Shown: piece after piece, positions 1 to 12,500 of the stretch | Layout of the letters: every line of letters starts with the position of its first letter | Position numbering within the stretch: the stretch's first letter is position 1 | Source: Yamagishiella unicocca | Taxonomy: Eukaryota; Chlorophyta; Chlorophyceae; Chlamydomonadales; Volvocaceae | Assembly: GCA_003116995.1 (NCBI GenBank) | Contig: BDSL01000010.1 | Coordinates: 1 to 64,000 of the forward strand | DNA length: 64,000 bases | Direction of reading: 5' to 3' | The notes under the pieces: generated by a model | What the model was told of the DNA's origin: nothing | What the model saw: the letters and a program-made list of their open reading frames with translations, nothing else | Database searches by the model: none | Program-made: the position numbers and the translations under genes

Positions 1-3000
1 TGCTACCGTTAAGCTGCGTGCCCAAGAGCGAGGCCGATCGAAGGTTGCCGGAGAAGCCGATGCTTGCCGATTGGCCCGGACGTCCTCGTGCGGCGATCCC
101 CAGAGGCGAATTTCGGTGGGGACGTTCCTTTCACCTAGTGTATGCTACCGTTAAGCTGCGTGCCCAAGAGCGAGGCGATCGAAGGTTGCCGGAGAAGCCG
201 ATGCTTGCCGATTGGCCCGGACGTCCTCGTGCGGCGATCCCCAGAGGCAAATTTCGTGGGGACGTTCCTTTCACCTAGTGATTGCTACCGTTAAGCTGCG
301 TGCCCAAGAGCGAGGCCGATCGAAGGTTGCCGGAGAAGCCGATGCTTGCCGATTGGCCCGGACGTCCTCGTGCGGCGATCCCGAGAGGCGAATTTCATTG
401 GGGACGTTCCTTTCACCTAGTGTATGCTACCGTTAAGCTGCGTGCCCAAGAGCGAGGCCGATCGAAGGTTGCCGGAGAAGCCGATGCTTGCCGATTGGCC
501 CGGACGTCCTCGTGCGGCGATCCCCAGAGGCGAATTTCGGTGGGGACGTTCCTTTCACCTAGTTATTGCTACCGTTAAGCTGCGTGCCCAAGAGCGAGGC
601 CGATCGAAGGTTGCCGGAGAAGCCGATGCTTGCCGATTGGCCCGGACGTCCTCGTGCGGCGATCCCCAGAGGCGAATTTCGGTGGGACGTTCCTTTCACC
701 TAGTGTATGCTACCGTTAAGCTGCGTGCCCAAGAGCGAGGCCGATCGAAGGTTGCCGGAGAAGCCGATGCTTGCCGATTGGCCCGGACGTCCTCGTGCGG
801 CGATCCCGAGGGGCGAATTTCAGTGGGGACGTTCCTTTCACCTAGTGATTGCTACCGTTAAGCTGCGTGCCCAAGAGCGAGGCCGATCGAAGGTTGCCGG
901 AGAAGCCGATGCTTGCCGATTGGCCCGGACGTCCTCGTGCGGCGATCCCGAGAGGCGAATTTCATTGGGGACGTTCCTTTCACCTAGTGCATGCACCGTT
1001 AAGCTGCGTGCCCAAGAGCGAGGCCGATCGAAGGTTGCCGGAGAAGCCGATGCTTGCCGATTGGGGACGTCCTCGTGCGGCGATCCCAGAGGCGGGGACG
1101 TTCCTTTCACCTAGTGTGCCTGCGTGCGAGGCCGATCGAAGGTTGCCGGAGAGCCGATGCTTGCCGATTGGCCCGGAGACCCAGAGGCGATTTCGTTCCT
1201 TTCACCTAGTGCCGTTAAGCTGCGTGCCCAAGAGCGAGGCGATCGAAGGTTGCCGGAGAAGCCGATGCTTGCCCGATTGGCCCGGACGTCCTCGTGCGGC
1301 GATCCCCAGGGCGAATTTCAGTGGGGACGTTCCTTTCACTAGTGATTGCTACGTTAAGCTGCGTGCCAAGAGCGAGCGATCGAAGGTTGCCGGAGAAGCC
1401 GATGCTTGCCGATTGGCCGGACGTCCTCGTGCGGCGATCCCCAGAGGCGATTTCGGTGGGGACGTTCCTTTCCTAGTTATGCTACCGTTAAGCGCGTGCC
1501 CAGAGGAGGCGATCGAAGGTTGCCGGAGAAGCCGATGCTTGCCGATTGGCCCGGACGTCCTCGTGCGGCGATCCCAGAGGCAAATTTCGGTGGGGACGTT
1601 CCTTTCACCTAGTGATTGCTACCGTTAAGCTGCGTGCCCAAGAGCGAGGCCGATCGAAGGTTGCCGGAGAAGCCGATGCTTGCCGATTGGCCCGGACGTC
1701 CTCGTGCGGCAATCCCGAGAGGCGAATTTCATTGGGGACGTTCCTTTCACCTAGTGTATGCTACCGTTAAGCTGCGTGCCCAAGAGCGAGGCCGATCGAA
1801 GGTTGCCGGAGAAGCCGATGCTTGCCGATTGGCCCGGACGTCCTCGTGCGGCGATCCCCAGAGGCGAATTTCATTGGGGACGTTCCTTTCACCTAGTTAT
1901 TGCTACCGTTAAGCTGCGTGCCCAAGAGCGAGGCCGATCGAAGGTTGCCGGAGAAGCCGATGCTTGCCGATTGGCCCGGACGTCCTCGTGCGGCGATCCC
2001 CAGAGGCAAATTTCGGTGGGGACGTTCCTTTCACCTAGTTTATGCTACCGTTAAGCTGCGTGTCCCAAGAGCGAGGCCGATCGAAGGTTGCCGGAGAAGC
2101 CGATGCTTGCCGATTGGCCCGGACGTCCTCGTGCGGCGATCCCGAGGGGCGAATTTCAGTGGGGACGTTCCTTTCACCTAGTTATTGCTACCGTTAAGCT
2201 GCGTGCCCAAGAGCGAGGCCGATCGAAGGTTGCCGGAGAAGCCGATGCTTGCCGATTGGCCCGGACGTCCTCGTGCGGCGATCCCGAGAGGCGAATTTCA
2301 TTGGGGACGTTCCTTTCACCTAGTGTATGCTACCGTTAAGCTGCGTGCCCAAGAGCGAGGCCGATCGAAGGTTGCCGGAGAAGCCGATGCTTGCCGATTG
2401 GCCCGGACGTCCTCGTGCGGCGATCCCCAGAGGCGAATTTCGGTGCGGGCGTTCCTTTCACCTAGTGATTGCTACCGTTAAGCTGCGTGCCCAAGAGCGA
2501 GGCCGATCGAAGGTTGCCGGAGAAGCCGATGCTTGCCGATTGGCCCGGACGTCCTCGTGCGGCGATCCCCAGAGGCAATTTCGGTGGGGACGTTCCTTTC
2601 ACCTAGTTTATGCTACCGTTAAGCTGCGTGCCCAAGAGCGAGGCCGATCGAAGGTTGCCGGAGAAGCCGATGCTTGCCGATTGGCCCGGACGTCCTCGTG
2701 CGGCGATCCCCAGAGGCGAATTTCGGTGCGGACGTTCCTTTCACCTAGTTTATGCTACCGTTAAGCTGCGTGTCCAAGAGCGAGGCCGATCGAAGGTTGC
2801 CGGAGAAGCCGATGCTTGCCGATTGGCCCGGACGTCCTCGTGCGGCGATCCCGAGGGGCGAATTTCAGTGGGGACGTTCCTTTCACCTAGTTATTGCTAC
2901 CGTTAAGCTGCGTGCCCAAGAGCGAGGCCGATCGAAGGTTGCCGGAGAAGCCGATGCTTGCCGATTGGCCCGGACGTCCTCGTGCGGCGATCCCCAGAGG

Positions 3001-6000
3001 CGAATTTCGGTGGGACGTTCCTTTCACCTAGTTATTGCTACCGTTAAGCTGCGTGCCCAAGAGCGAGGCCGATCGAAGGTTGCCGGAGAAGCCGATGCTT
3101 GCCGATTGGCCCGGACGTCCTCGTGCGGCGATCCCCAGAGGCGAATTTCAGTGGGGACGTTCCTTTCACCTAGTTACTGCTACCGTTAAGCTGCGTGCCC
3201 AAGAGCGAGGCCGATCGAAGGTTGCCGGAGAAGCCGATGCTTGCCGATTGGCCCGGACGTCCTCGTGCGGCGATCCCGAGGGCGAATTTCAGTGGGGACG
3301 TTCCTTTCACCTAGTTATTGCTACCGTTAAGCTGCGTGCCCAAGAGCGAGGCCGATCGAAGGTTGCCGGAGAAGCCGATGCTTGCCGATTGGCCCGGACG
3401 TCCTCGTGCGGCGATCCCGAGAGGCGAATTTCGGTGGGGACGTTCCTTTCACCTAGTGATTGCTACCGTTAAGCTGCGTGCCCAAGAGCGAGGCCGATCG
3501 AAGGTTGCCGGAGAAGCCGATGCTTGCCGATTGGCCCGGACGTCCTCGTGCGGCGATCCCCAGAGGCGAATTTCGGTGGGGACGTTCCTTTCACCTAGTT
3601 TATGCTACCGTTAAGCTGCGTGCCCAAGAGCGAGGCCGATCGAAGGTTGCCGGAGAAGCCGATGCTTGCCGATTGGCCCGGACGTCCTCGTGCGGCGATC
3701 CCCAGAGGCGAATTTCGGTGGGGACGTTCCTTTCACCTAGTGTATGCTACCGTTAAGCTGCGTGCCCAAGAGCGAGGCCGATCGAAGGTTGCCGGAGAAG
3801 CCGATGCTTGCCGATTGGCCCGGACGTCCTCGTGCGGCGATCCCGAGGGGCGAATTTCAGTGGGGACGTTCCTTTCACCTAGTTATTGCTACCGTTAAGC
3901 TGCGTGCCCAAGAGCGAGGCCGATCGAAGGTTGCCGGAGAAGCCGATGCTTGCCGATTGGCCCGGACGTCCTCGTGCGGCGATCCCGAGAGGCGAATTTC
4001 GGTGGGGACGTTCCTTTCACCTAGTGATTGCTACCGTTAAGCTGCGTGCCCAAGAGCGAGGCCGATCGAAGGTTGCCGGAGAAGCCGATGCTTGCCGATT
4101 GGCCCGGACGTCCTCGTGCGGCGATCCCCAGAGGCGAATTTCGGTGGGGACGTTCCTTTCACCTAGTTTATGCTACCGTTAAGCTGCGTGCCCAAGAGCG
4201 AGGCCGATCGAAGGTTGCCGGAGAAGCCGATGCTTGCCAATTGGCCCGGACGTCCTCGTGCGGCGATCCCCAGAGGCGAATTTTAGTGGGGACGTTCCTT
4301 TCACCTAGTTACTGCTACCGTTAAGCTGCGTGCCCAAGAGCGAGGCCGATCGAAGGTTGCCGGAGAAGCCGATGCTTGCCGATTGGCCCGGACGCCCTCG
4401 TGCGGCGATTCGAGAGGCAAATTTCGGTGGGGACGTTCCTTTCACCTAGTTATTGCTACCGTTAAGCTGCGTGCCCAAGAGCGAGGCCGATCGAAGGTTG
4501 CCGGAGAAGCCGATGCTTGCCGATTGGCCCGGACGTCCTCGTGCGGCGATCCCCAGAGGCAAATTTCGGTGGGGACGTTCCTTTCACCTAGTTTATGCTA
4601 CCGTTAAGCTGCGTGCCCAAGAGCGAGGCCGATCGAAGGTTGCCGGAGAAGCCGATGCTTGCCGATTGGCCCGGACGTCCTCGTGCGGCGATCCCGAGGG
4701 GCGAATTTCAGTGGGGACGTTCCTTTCACCTAGTTATTGCTACCGTTAAGCTGCGTGCCCAAGAGCGAGGCCGATCGAAGGTTGCCGGAGAAGCCGATGC
4801 TTGCCGATTGGCCCGGACGTCCTCGTGCGGCGATCCCGAGAGGCGAATTTCGGTGGGGACGTTCCTTTCACCTAGTGATTGCTACCGTTAAGCTGCGTGC
4901 CCAAGAGCGAGGCCGATCGAAGGTTGCCGGAGAAGCCGATGCTTGCCGATTGGCCCGGACGTCCTCGTGCGGCGATCCCCAGAGGCAAATTTCGGTGGGG
5001 ACGTTCCTTTCACCTAGTTTATGCTACCGTTAAGCTGCGTGCCCAAGAGCGAGGCCGATCGAAGGTTGCCGGAGAAGCCGATGCTTGCCAATTGGCCCGG
5101 ACGTCCTCGTGCGGCGATCCCCAGAGGCGAATTTTAGTGGGGACGTTCCTTTCACCTAGTTACTGCTACCGTTAAGCTGCGTGCCCAAGAGCGAGGCCGA
5201 TCGAAGGTTGCCGGAGAAGCCGATGCTTGCCGATTGGCCCGGACGCCCTCGTGCGGCGATTCGAGAGGCAAATTTCGGTGGGGACGTTCCTTTCACCTAG
5301 TTATTGCTACCGTTAAGCTGCGTGCCCAAGAGCGAGGCCGATCGAAGGTTGCCGGAGAAGCCGATGCTTGCCGATTGGCCCGGACGTCCTCGTGCGGCGA
5401 TCCCCAGAGGCAAATTTCGGTGGGGACGTTCCTTTCACCTAGTTTATGCTACCGTTAAGCTGCGTGTCCAAGAGCGAGGCCGATCGAAGGTTGCCGGAGA
5501 AGCCGATGCTTGCCGATTGGCCCGGACGTCCTCGTGCGGCGATCCCGAGGGGCGAATTTCAGTGGGACGTTCCTTTCACCTAGTTATTGCTACCGTTAAG
5601 CTGCGTGCCCAAGAGCGAGGCCGATCGAAGGTTGCCGGAGAAGCCGATGCTTGCCGATTGGCCCGGACGTCCTCGTGCGGCGATCCCGAGAGGCGAATTT
5701 CGGTGGGGACGTTCCTTTCACCTAGTTTATGCTACCGTTAAGCTGCGTGCCCAAGAGCGAGGCCGATCGAAGGTTGCCGGAGAAGCCGATGCTTGCCGAT
5801 TGGCCCGGACGTCCTCGTGCGGCGATCCCCAGAGGCGAATTTCATTGGGGACGTTCCTTTCACCTAGTTTATGCTACCGTTAAGCTGCGTGCCCAAGAGC
5901 GAGGCCGATCGAAGGTTGCCGGAGAAGCCGATGCTTGCCGATTGGCCCGGACGTCCTCGTGCGGCGATCCCCAGAGGCGAATTTCGGTGGGGACGTTCCT

Positions 6001-6489
6001 TTCACCTAGTTTATGCTACCGTTAAGCTGCGTGCCCAAGAGCGAGGCCGATCGAAGGTTGCCGGAGAAGCCGATGCTTGCCGATTGGCCCGGACGTCCTC
6101 GTGCGGCGATCCCCAGAGGCGAATTTCGGTGGGGACGTTCCTTTCACCTAGTGTATGCTACCGTTAAGCTGCGTGCCCAAGAGCGAGGCCGATCGAAGGT
6201 TGCCGGAGAAGCCGATGCTTGCCGATTGGCCCGGACGTCCTCGTGCGGCGATCCCCAGAGGCGAATTTCGGTGGGGACGTTCCTTTCACCTAGTTATTGC
6301 TACCGTTAAGCTGCGTGCCCAAGAGCGAGGCCGATCGAAGGTTGCCGGAGAAGCCGATGCTTGCCGATTGGCCCGGACGTCCTCGTGCGGCGATCCCGAG
6401 AGGCGATTTTCAGTGGGGACGTTCCTTTCACCTAGTTTATGCTACCGTTAAGAAGCGTGCCCAAGAGCGAGGCCGATCGAAGGTTGCCG
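1..6489. repeat. 142-bp satellite array, about 46 monomers
   Basis: Head-to-tail monomers fill the left edge of the window; the array starts before base 1. The modal period is 142 bp: monomer starts repeat at 3318, 3460, 3602, 3744, 3886 and 4028. Each monomer carries the anchors TGCTACCGTTAAGCTGCG and GACGTTCCTTTCACCTAGT. Variation is concentrated near the end of the unit (CCCCAGAGGCGAA versus CCCGAGAGGCGAA or CCCGAGGGGCGAA, and GTGTATG, GTTTATG, GTTATTG or GTGATTG at the junction). Because 142 is not a multiple of three, the frame rotates each unit; the many 98-aa frames are artefacts. The last unit breaks off near 6489 in non-repetitive sequence. A centromeric, subtelomeric or heterochromatic role is possible but not shown. 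Confidence 0.97.
3602..5303. repeat. Higher-order repeat: two 851-bp blocks of six satellite monomers
   Basis: Diagnostic monomer variants recur exactly 851 bp apart (six monomers, one base short of 852). The variant with GACGCCCTCG and GATTCGAGAGGCAAA occurs at about 4391 and again at about 5242. The variant with CTTGCCAATTGG occurs at about 4236 and about 5087. A third, partial block continues past 5304. The block was therefore amplified as a hexamer after the single monomers had diverged. Confidence 0.85.
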
Positions 6490-7004
6490 CAGGGATTAGG
6501 TGCGCACATCGGGCCCACAGAGCCTCCGCCGCCTTAGCACGCGCCGGATGCCACGCCTGGCATTCCCGGCCGTGCTCGAAGTATCCTTTCAAACGAGGTG
6601 CCCAGTTGCAGACGTGTAACAACAGTGTCGAGCATAGTTGCCCCCGCAAGCAACAGTGCAGCTGTGGGCCGCGCTTCGGTCGGGAGTCTGGATACCCGGG
6701 GCAGTCCCCGGAAGAGGTAGCGACTTGCCTGCTGTGGGGCATGACAAGCCGTACGGTTCGTTGGCCCGCGCCTTGACTTGTGCATGTAGTCGTACAGCCC
6801 AAAGTGAGCATGTGATGGACCCATGACTCATGCTGATGATGACCCTACTTTTCAAAGTTGTTCACACGGGCAAATACCAGTAACAGAGGGTTCGTTTGTG
6901 GAGGGCTCGTCAGGCAGCAAACTGGACCCCAGGCGTCAAAAGGCCGCCAAGCTTGACCCTCCCATCACAACCTCACAAGCCTGGACCCCGCACTGCAACT
7001 CGCA
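6490..7004. other. Junction between satellite and the ZIP4-like gene; no gene seen
   Basis: This 515-bp unique stretch lies between the last satellite monomer and the stop codon of the minus-strand ZIP4-like gene. Short open frames on both strands show no recognisable domain. It should contain the 3' UTR and terminator of the ZIP4-like gene, but I see no convincing TGTAA polyadenylation signal on the minus strand. Confidence 0.5.
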
Positions 7005-9243
7005 CTACGGCACCCAGCCAGCCAGCGCATCAACGTCCGCGGCGCCGCCTCCGCCGCCTGCGCCCTTGCGCGCTGGCCCCTGCGGCGGCTGCTCCCACGT
7101 CGCCGCCGCCAGCCGCCCCTCCGCCCGGGCCACCTGGTCCGTCATCCAGCGGCGGTTGGCTGCGTCCAAGGAGGGCGAGTGGCGCAGAAGCGCTAGGGCG
7201 GTGCGGAGGTGGTCCAGTGCCAGGGAGAGCCTGCCGGGAGGGGGGGTTGCGGTAATGGAAAACCCGTGTACGAAAGAGGAAACCATTTAGGAAAGCTGTT
7301 TGGAGGCAGGGAGGGTTTGTTCCGGAGTTAAGGGACGCGACGGGGAGGGAGGGAGGCCTGGAGGTAGAGGAGAGGGATGGATGAAGTTGGGAGGGCGTGA
7401 TACTGTCAGTTGCCGTTGCTGTTGCTGTTCGGTACCCAGGTAAGGCCCCCCGAGCTGCGCACCGACCTGCCAAAGCGCGCGTGGTGGGCCCCACGGTTCC
7501 AGGTGGTGCTGATGAGGGCTTCCATCTCCAGGGAGGGGTAGCTGCCGCTGGGCCGGCGGGGGCCGCCCCCGGCGGCGGCGGCGGTGGCGGCGCCGGCTGC
7601 CGCCCCCGCCAGCAGTCCCGCCAGCTCACGCAGCACCCCCAGTCGGGCGCCATCGTCGCCACCCGCCAGCGCCAGCAAGCTGCGAATGACCTGAGGCAGT
7701 GGAGATGACGGTTGTTGTGACGGTTGTTGTGACGGTTGGTGTGGCGGTTGGTGTGGCGGTTGGTGTAGCGGCAGGATTGGGCCCGGGAGGAACCACTGAT
7801 CGGTCCCACCACCTCCAACCACCACCTTCCGCCCCGTATCCCAACCCACCACTGGCCTCCACCTGCTGCCCTCCCCTCACACGTCCACTCCGCCGTCCGT
7901 CCCAAACCGTACCTCCCCCCCCAGCCCCCAGCCCCCTAAAGCTCTCCAGCATGCATCTCCAAACACATGCACCCAACGGTGTCCTAATTGGCTTCCTAGT
8001 ACACGGGCTTTCCGCGCGCTCCCCCCGCAGCTCCTCTATGCACGCACTAAACTTCACAAGTCGAGTTACCGGTTCGTTTATGTAACCCCCCCCAGCTCCT
8101 CACCTCCGCCACCATTTCGTAGTCCACGTCAGCAGCCGCCGTCAACCGCTGCAGCGCCTGCTGGTACGCCGCCACCGCGACGCTGCGGTACTCGCCGTAC
8201 CGCTCCGCGCCGCCGCCGCCGTGGTCCGCCGCGGCTCCCACCGCCGCCGCCGCCGCCGCTGGATCCGGATCCTGCGCTGTTGCGGCGGGCGTCCGAGCCG
8301 CCAGCTCAGCCAGCTCCTTGGCTATGGGAAGCAGGCTGCTGCCGGGCAGCGGGCAGGAGGGCCCCGGCGGGAAGAAGCGCGCGGCAGCAGCCAGAGCGGC
8401 GAGTAGCTCCTCGGGGGGCGCCCGCCGCGCCAGCAGGATCCGCAGATCCTGTGGTTTGGTTGGGAGGGTTCGTACTTCGGTTGTTGCGATAGTGGTTAGC
8501 GGTTTCGCGGAACGTATTCGCACGCTCCCCCACCGCTGCTGCCACGTGCTGCTGCTGTCGCCCGCCGAGGAAGGCCTTTAGTTCGTAGCTAGCGTGGTTT
8601 CAGAGCCCCAGTGTCCCGGTCGTACACTGGTCGTATGTGGCTGACTCACCGTGGACGTCACCAGCACGTCGCACTTGTCGGGTGGCGGCGCCGTACGCCC
8701 CGCCGCGACCGCCGCCGCCGCCGCGTCCGCCGCCGCTGCGCGGGCACGGCGGACGGCGTGCGCCGCCAGCAGCAACACCTTCCGCTGCACCTCAGAAACC
8801 CCGTCGCCCATGCCGCCACCGCCGCCGCCTGCCCCATCGGTGTGAGGCTGTCGCATGTAGAGCTGCAACGCGGCTGCGGCGGCTAGTGAGTAGGCGACCT
8901 GTCAGTGAGTACGTGCGGGCGAAAGAAAGGAAGGCGGTGTCCGGAAGTGTTGGGAGGGCAGCCGCCGTGGGGAGAGGAGAGGGTGGCCTGCATGGTGAAC
9001 CCCCTCCGTCACCGACAGACCAAGTGCCCGGCATCGAGTGCGCCATCGTAACCCACCCGCCCGACCACCCACCCACCCACCATGGGTCTTCCTCGAAACC
9101 CACCCACCCACCCGACGGCACCCCAGCACCCGGGGGCTGGGCGCAAGGTAGCCGAGCAGCAGACCCGCCGCCGCCATGAGCACCGCACACGACTGCAGCG
9201 TGCTGCACGGGCCGTCACCGTCACCGCCGCTGTCGCCAGCAGT

Positions 9244-9274
<31 letters not shown>

Positions 9275-9551
9275 TCTACGGCTGCAGCCGCGGCTGCATC
9301 CCCTGGAGCATCGGCCTCCGCCGCCGCCCCCGCCGCCAGGCCGCTGTTCCAAGCCGTCCAAGCGAACCACTCGAGCTGCTCCTGAACACCCTTGGGAGAA
9401 GCGTCGCCGCCGCCGCCGCCACCGGCTGCTAGCGCTTGCGCCGCCGCCGCTGCCTCGTCCGGCCCCGCCAGCCCCCGGAAGAATGCCTCCACGCCAGCGG
9501 CCTCCAGTCTGGCAGCAGCCAGGTTGATGTACTCCGCTATCTCCTTGTGCC

Positions 9552-9594
<43 letters not shown>

Positions 9595-12500
9595 ATTTGG
9601 CGCGCCGACGGCGGCGGAGGGGTCGCCGCCGACCGCAGGCGCACCGTCCTCAACCCCGCCCTCTAGCTGCTGCGCCGAGGACCGCTCCCCGGCAGCCGGG
9701 CCCCACGGAGGCATCCGCTGCCGCTTCCGTTGCTGCTGCTGCTGCTGCTGCTTTTGCTGCTGCTTGGCCTCGTCCTCGACGCAGCGTATCAACACGCGCA
9801 GTATGTGGCCTTCCGACAGCGTCGTCCGGACGACCGCGCCGCCGCCGCCGCCGCCGCCACCGTCGCCGTCCGCTCCGTCCCCTTCCCCTTCCCCCGCACC
9901 ACCGCCCCCCTGCCGCAGCTCCCGCTCCGCCTCCAGCTGCACCGCGCGGTCCGTTTCCCTCTGCGCTGCTGCGTGCATGTGCAGGAGCAGCTGCTTGGCG
10001 GCGGGCCAGGCGCGGGCCGAGGTGGCCTCCTGGCAGGCCACCTGGGACGGGAGCAGCATTAGGGAGTCAGGAAGAGGATGGAGGCGGGGAAAGGAGGGGG
10101 GGTCAAGGAGAGCGGTTAAGGAGGTGGGGGGTGAGAAGAGGAGGGGCTAAGGAGGGGGCATCAAGGAGAGGGGGGTAAAGGAGAGGGGTGGAGAGGAGAA
10201 GGAGGCCCGGTCAGTAGGAGGAGGTCGGAAACAAGGGTAAAACATGTGGAAGGGGGTGCGGAAGCGGGTTGAAAGAAAGGACATTTAGGCGGCTCGTCGT
10301 GTTTTCTCGACCCCTCGCTCACCGCAAGCATGCCGGGGTTAGTCCGCTCCGCCTCCGCCAGCTGCGGCGCCAGATCCCGGGCCGCCCCCACGTCGCCCTC
10401 CACCAGCAACACCTTGAAGCGAAGGAAGGTGACTGAGGGCGCAAAAACGAGCGATGAGGGAGGCGGCAGCAGGCGGGTGTTGGGGCGGTGTAGGCGTCAC
10501 GGCACGGGACTGTAGGTTCGGTGAACAAGGGCCAACGGGCCGAGTCTGCTGGCAAAGGAGGGTGTTAATGAGTGGGCGGTGATGGTTCATTGGCCCTGGC
10601 GCTTTGCGCCAAAGCTGACTCCGTTAGAACTTAGAAGGGCCGGCCCCCGCCGGCGTCACATTTCTTTCTGTCAGCCTCCTCCAGTTGCTCACCTGCTGCT
10701 GGAGTGCCTCCCGGGCTGCTGGCGGCGGCTTCCGCTGCCTGGTCCACCATCTCCAGCGCCCTGCGTAGTGAAGAATGAGGGTTCGATACCAGGGAGTCTG
10801 AAGAATGAGGGTTCGATACCAGGGAGTAAGGTGCACGATGGGACCGGGCATTTGGGAGCCTGCAGGCCGGCCCTGATGATCGGTACACGTCCAATACATC
10901 AAAGCCCACCGCTTGCCACTGCCGCGGGCCCTATGCTGCCCCCTCCTGCGCCTGCCACGGGCCCTATCCTGCCCCTCGCAACTCCACCCATCCGCTGCTC
11001 ACTCCGACGGCCGCTGCAGCGCCAGGCAGCACAGAGCCCGGGACTGGTGCGCCCGCGCCTCCTCAGCCGGCCCAGCCGCGTAGGGTGCGGCAGCGGTGAA
11101 GAAGCGCAGCGCGGCGGCCCAGGAGCGCGAGTCGAAGTAGGCGCAACCTGGGCGGAGATGGCAGCGGCAGCGGGAGGGCAGGAGGGGTGGGGCGGCAGGA
11201 GGGGCAGGAGCGGGAGGCGGGGCCAGAGGTCAGGAAAGCAGGCGTCCAGAGCACCTCACCTCGATTCCACAGCAGCACCCAGGCAGCTGAGCGCTGACCG
11301 CTTGCCCGGCACCCCGCCGCCTGCACCCCCGCCTCCCGCCCCGCCGCCGCAGCATCCCGCTGCCCGTCGGGCTGTCTCCGGTCACGTGGCCGCTCGTCCC
11401 GCAGGCGCCGTACGGCCTCGGTGACGCCGCCCAGCTTGGAGGCTGCCGCCGCCACCGCAGTAGTGCCACTGGCCGCAGCCGCCAGCGCTGTCGCTGACGC
11501 CGGCGGCGGAGGCGGCGGGCCGCCAAGCACCGCCAGCGCGAGGCGGTCAGCTGCCGCCAGCGCCTCTGCCGATGCCGGCCCCGCCGCAGCCGGATCAATC
11601 GCATTCGGCGCCTCCTGCATAAGACGTTGAGCCGGGGGAGATCAGGTCCGGCAGTGTAGGGGCTTTTGCCTTGTCACGTTGCGCTCGCGCAGGCGGGTAA
11701 CAGCCGTTGTCGCCGACAGCACCGGCCGCAGGCTCCCCCCAGGGCGCCAGCGTGTTGGGACCCAGAGTCCGGTGGGCACTAATGGGTACGGCAACCTACC
11801 GCAGCCGCTGTACGGATGTCGTACACTGCGAGTACGAACTCGAGCGTGATGACTGGGTCGTGCGGCACCCGCTCCTGCAGCGCCGCCGCCGCGGGCCACA
11901 GCGCCTGACGGCAAGTCGTGCATTAACCCAACACGTCGGCGGGTTAGGGCTCGGGTTCAGGTTTTTAGGGTTTTAGGGTAACCGAGGCTCAAACACGTGC
12001 ATACACCCGAAGGTAGGAGGGGTGGGTTAACTCCATTGGGTCTTTGCGAGATAACAAATCCAGTTGGCACTGCAGTTGGCTTCCGCCAGCCAGCAGCAGA
12101 GACCAGAGGCAGCACTGATTGGTACGCGTGTATGATTTACAGAGGCACGTCACAAAGGTGCACAGCGTGGGCAGATCGCACCTCGGGCGACTCTCTGACC
12201 CGTGGGTCAGCCAGCAGCGCCTCCATCGTCTCCCAGACCAGCGCGACGCTTGCATCGCTTCGTGCCGCCAGCGCCGTCGCCGCCGCCACTGCGGCGGCTG
12301 TGTGGCCGGACACGGCCTGGGCTCTGTAGGTGAGGTTGAGGGGGCCAAGGAGTCGAGGGAGTCGAGGGAGTCGAGGGAGTCGAGGGAGTCGAGGGAGTCG
12401 AGGGAGTCGAGGGAGTCGAGGGAGTCGAGGGAGTCGAGGGAGTCGAGGGAGTCGAGGGAGTCGAGGGAGTCGGGGGAGTCGGGGGAGTCGAGGGAGTCGA

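Noticed and set aside
1..6489. CRISPR array
   Set aside because: The repeats are adjacent 142-bp monomers without unique spacers, next to eukaryotic intron-containing genes.
18..6776. Dozens of plus-strand frames of 74-159 codons with RGRSKVAGEADACRLARTSS-type repeats
   Set aside because: They follow the 142-bp satellite, whose length is not a multiple of three; each frame ends after about two monomers and they overlap one another.
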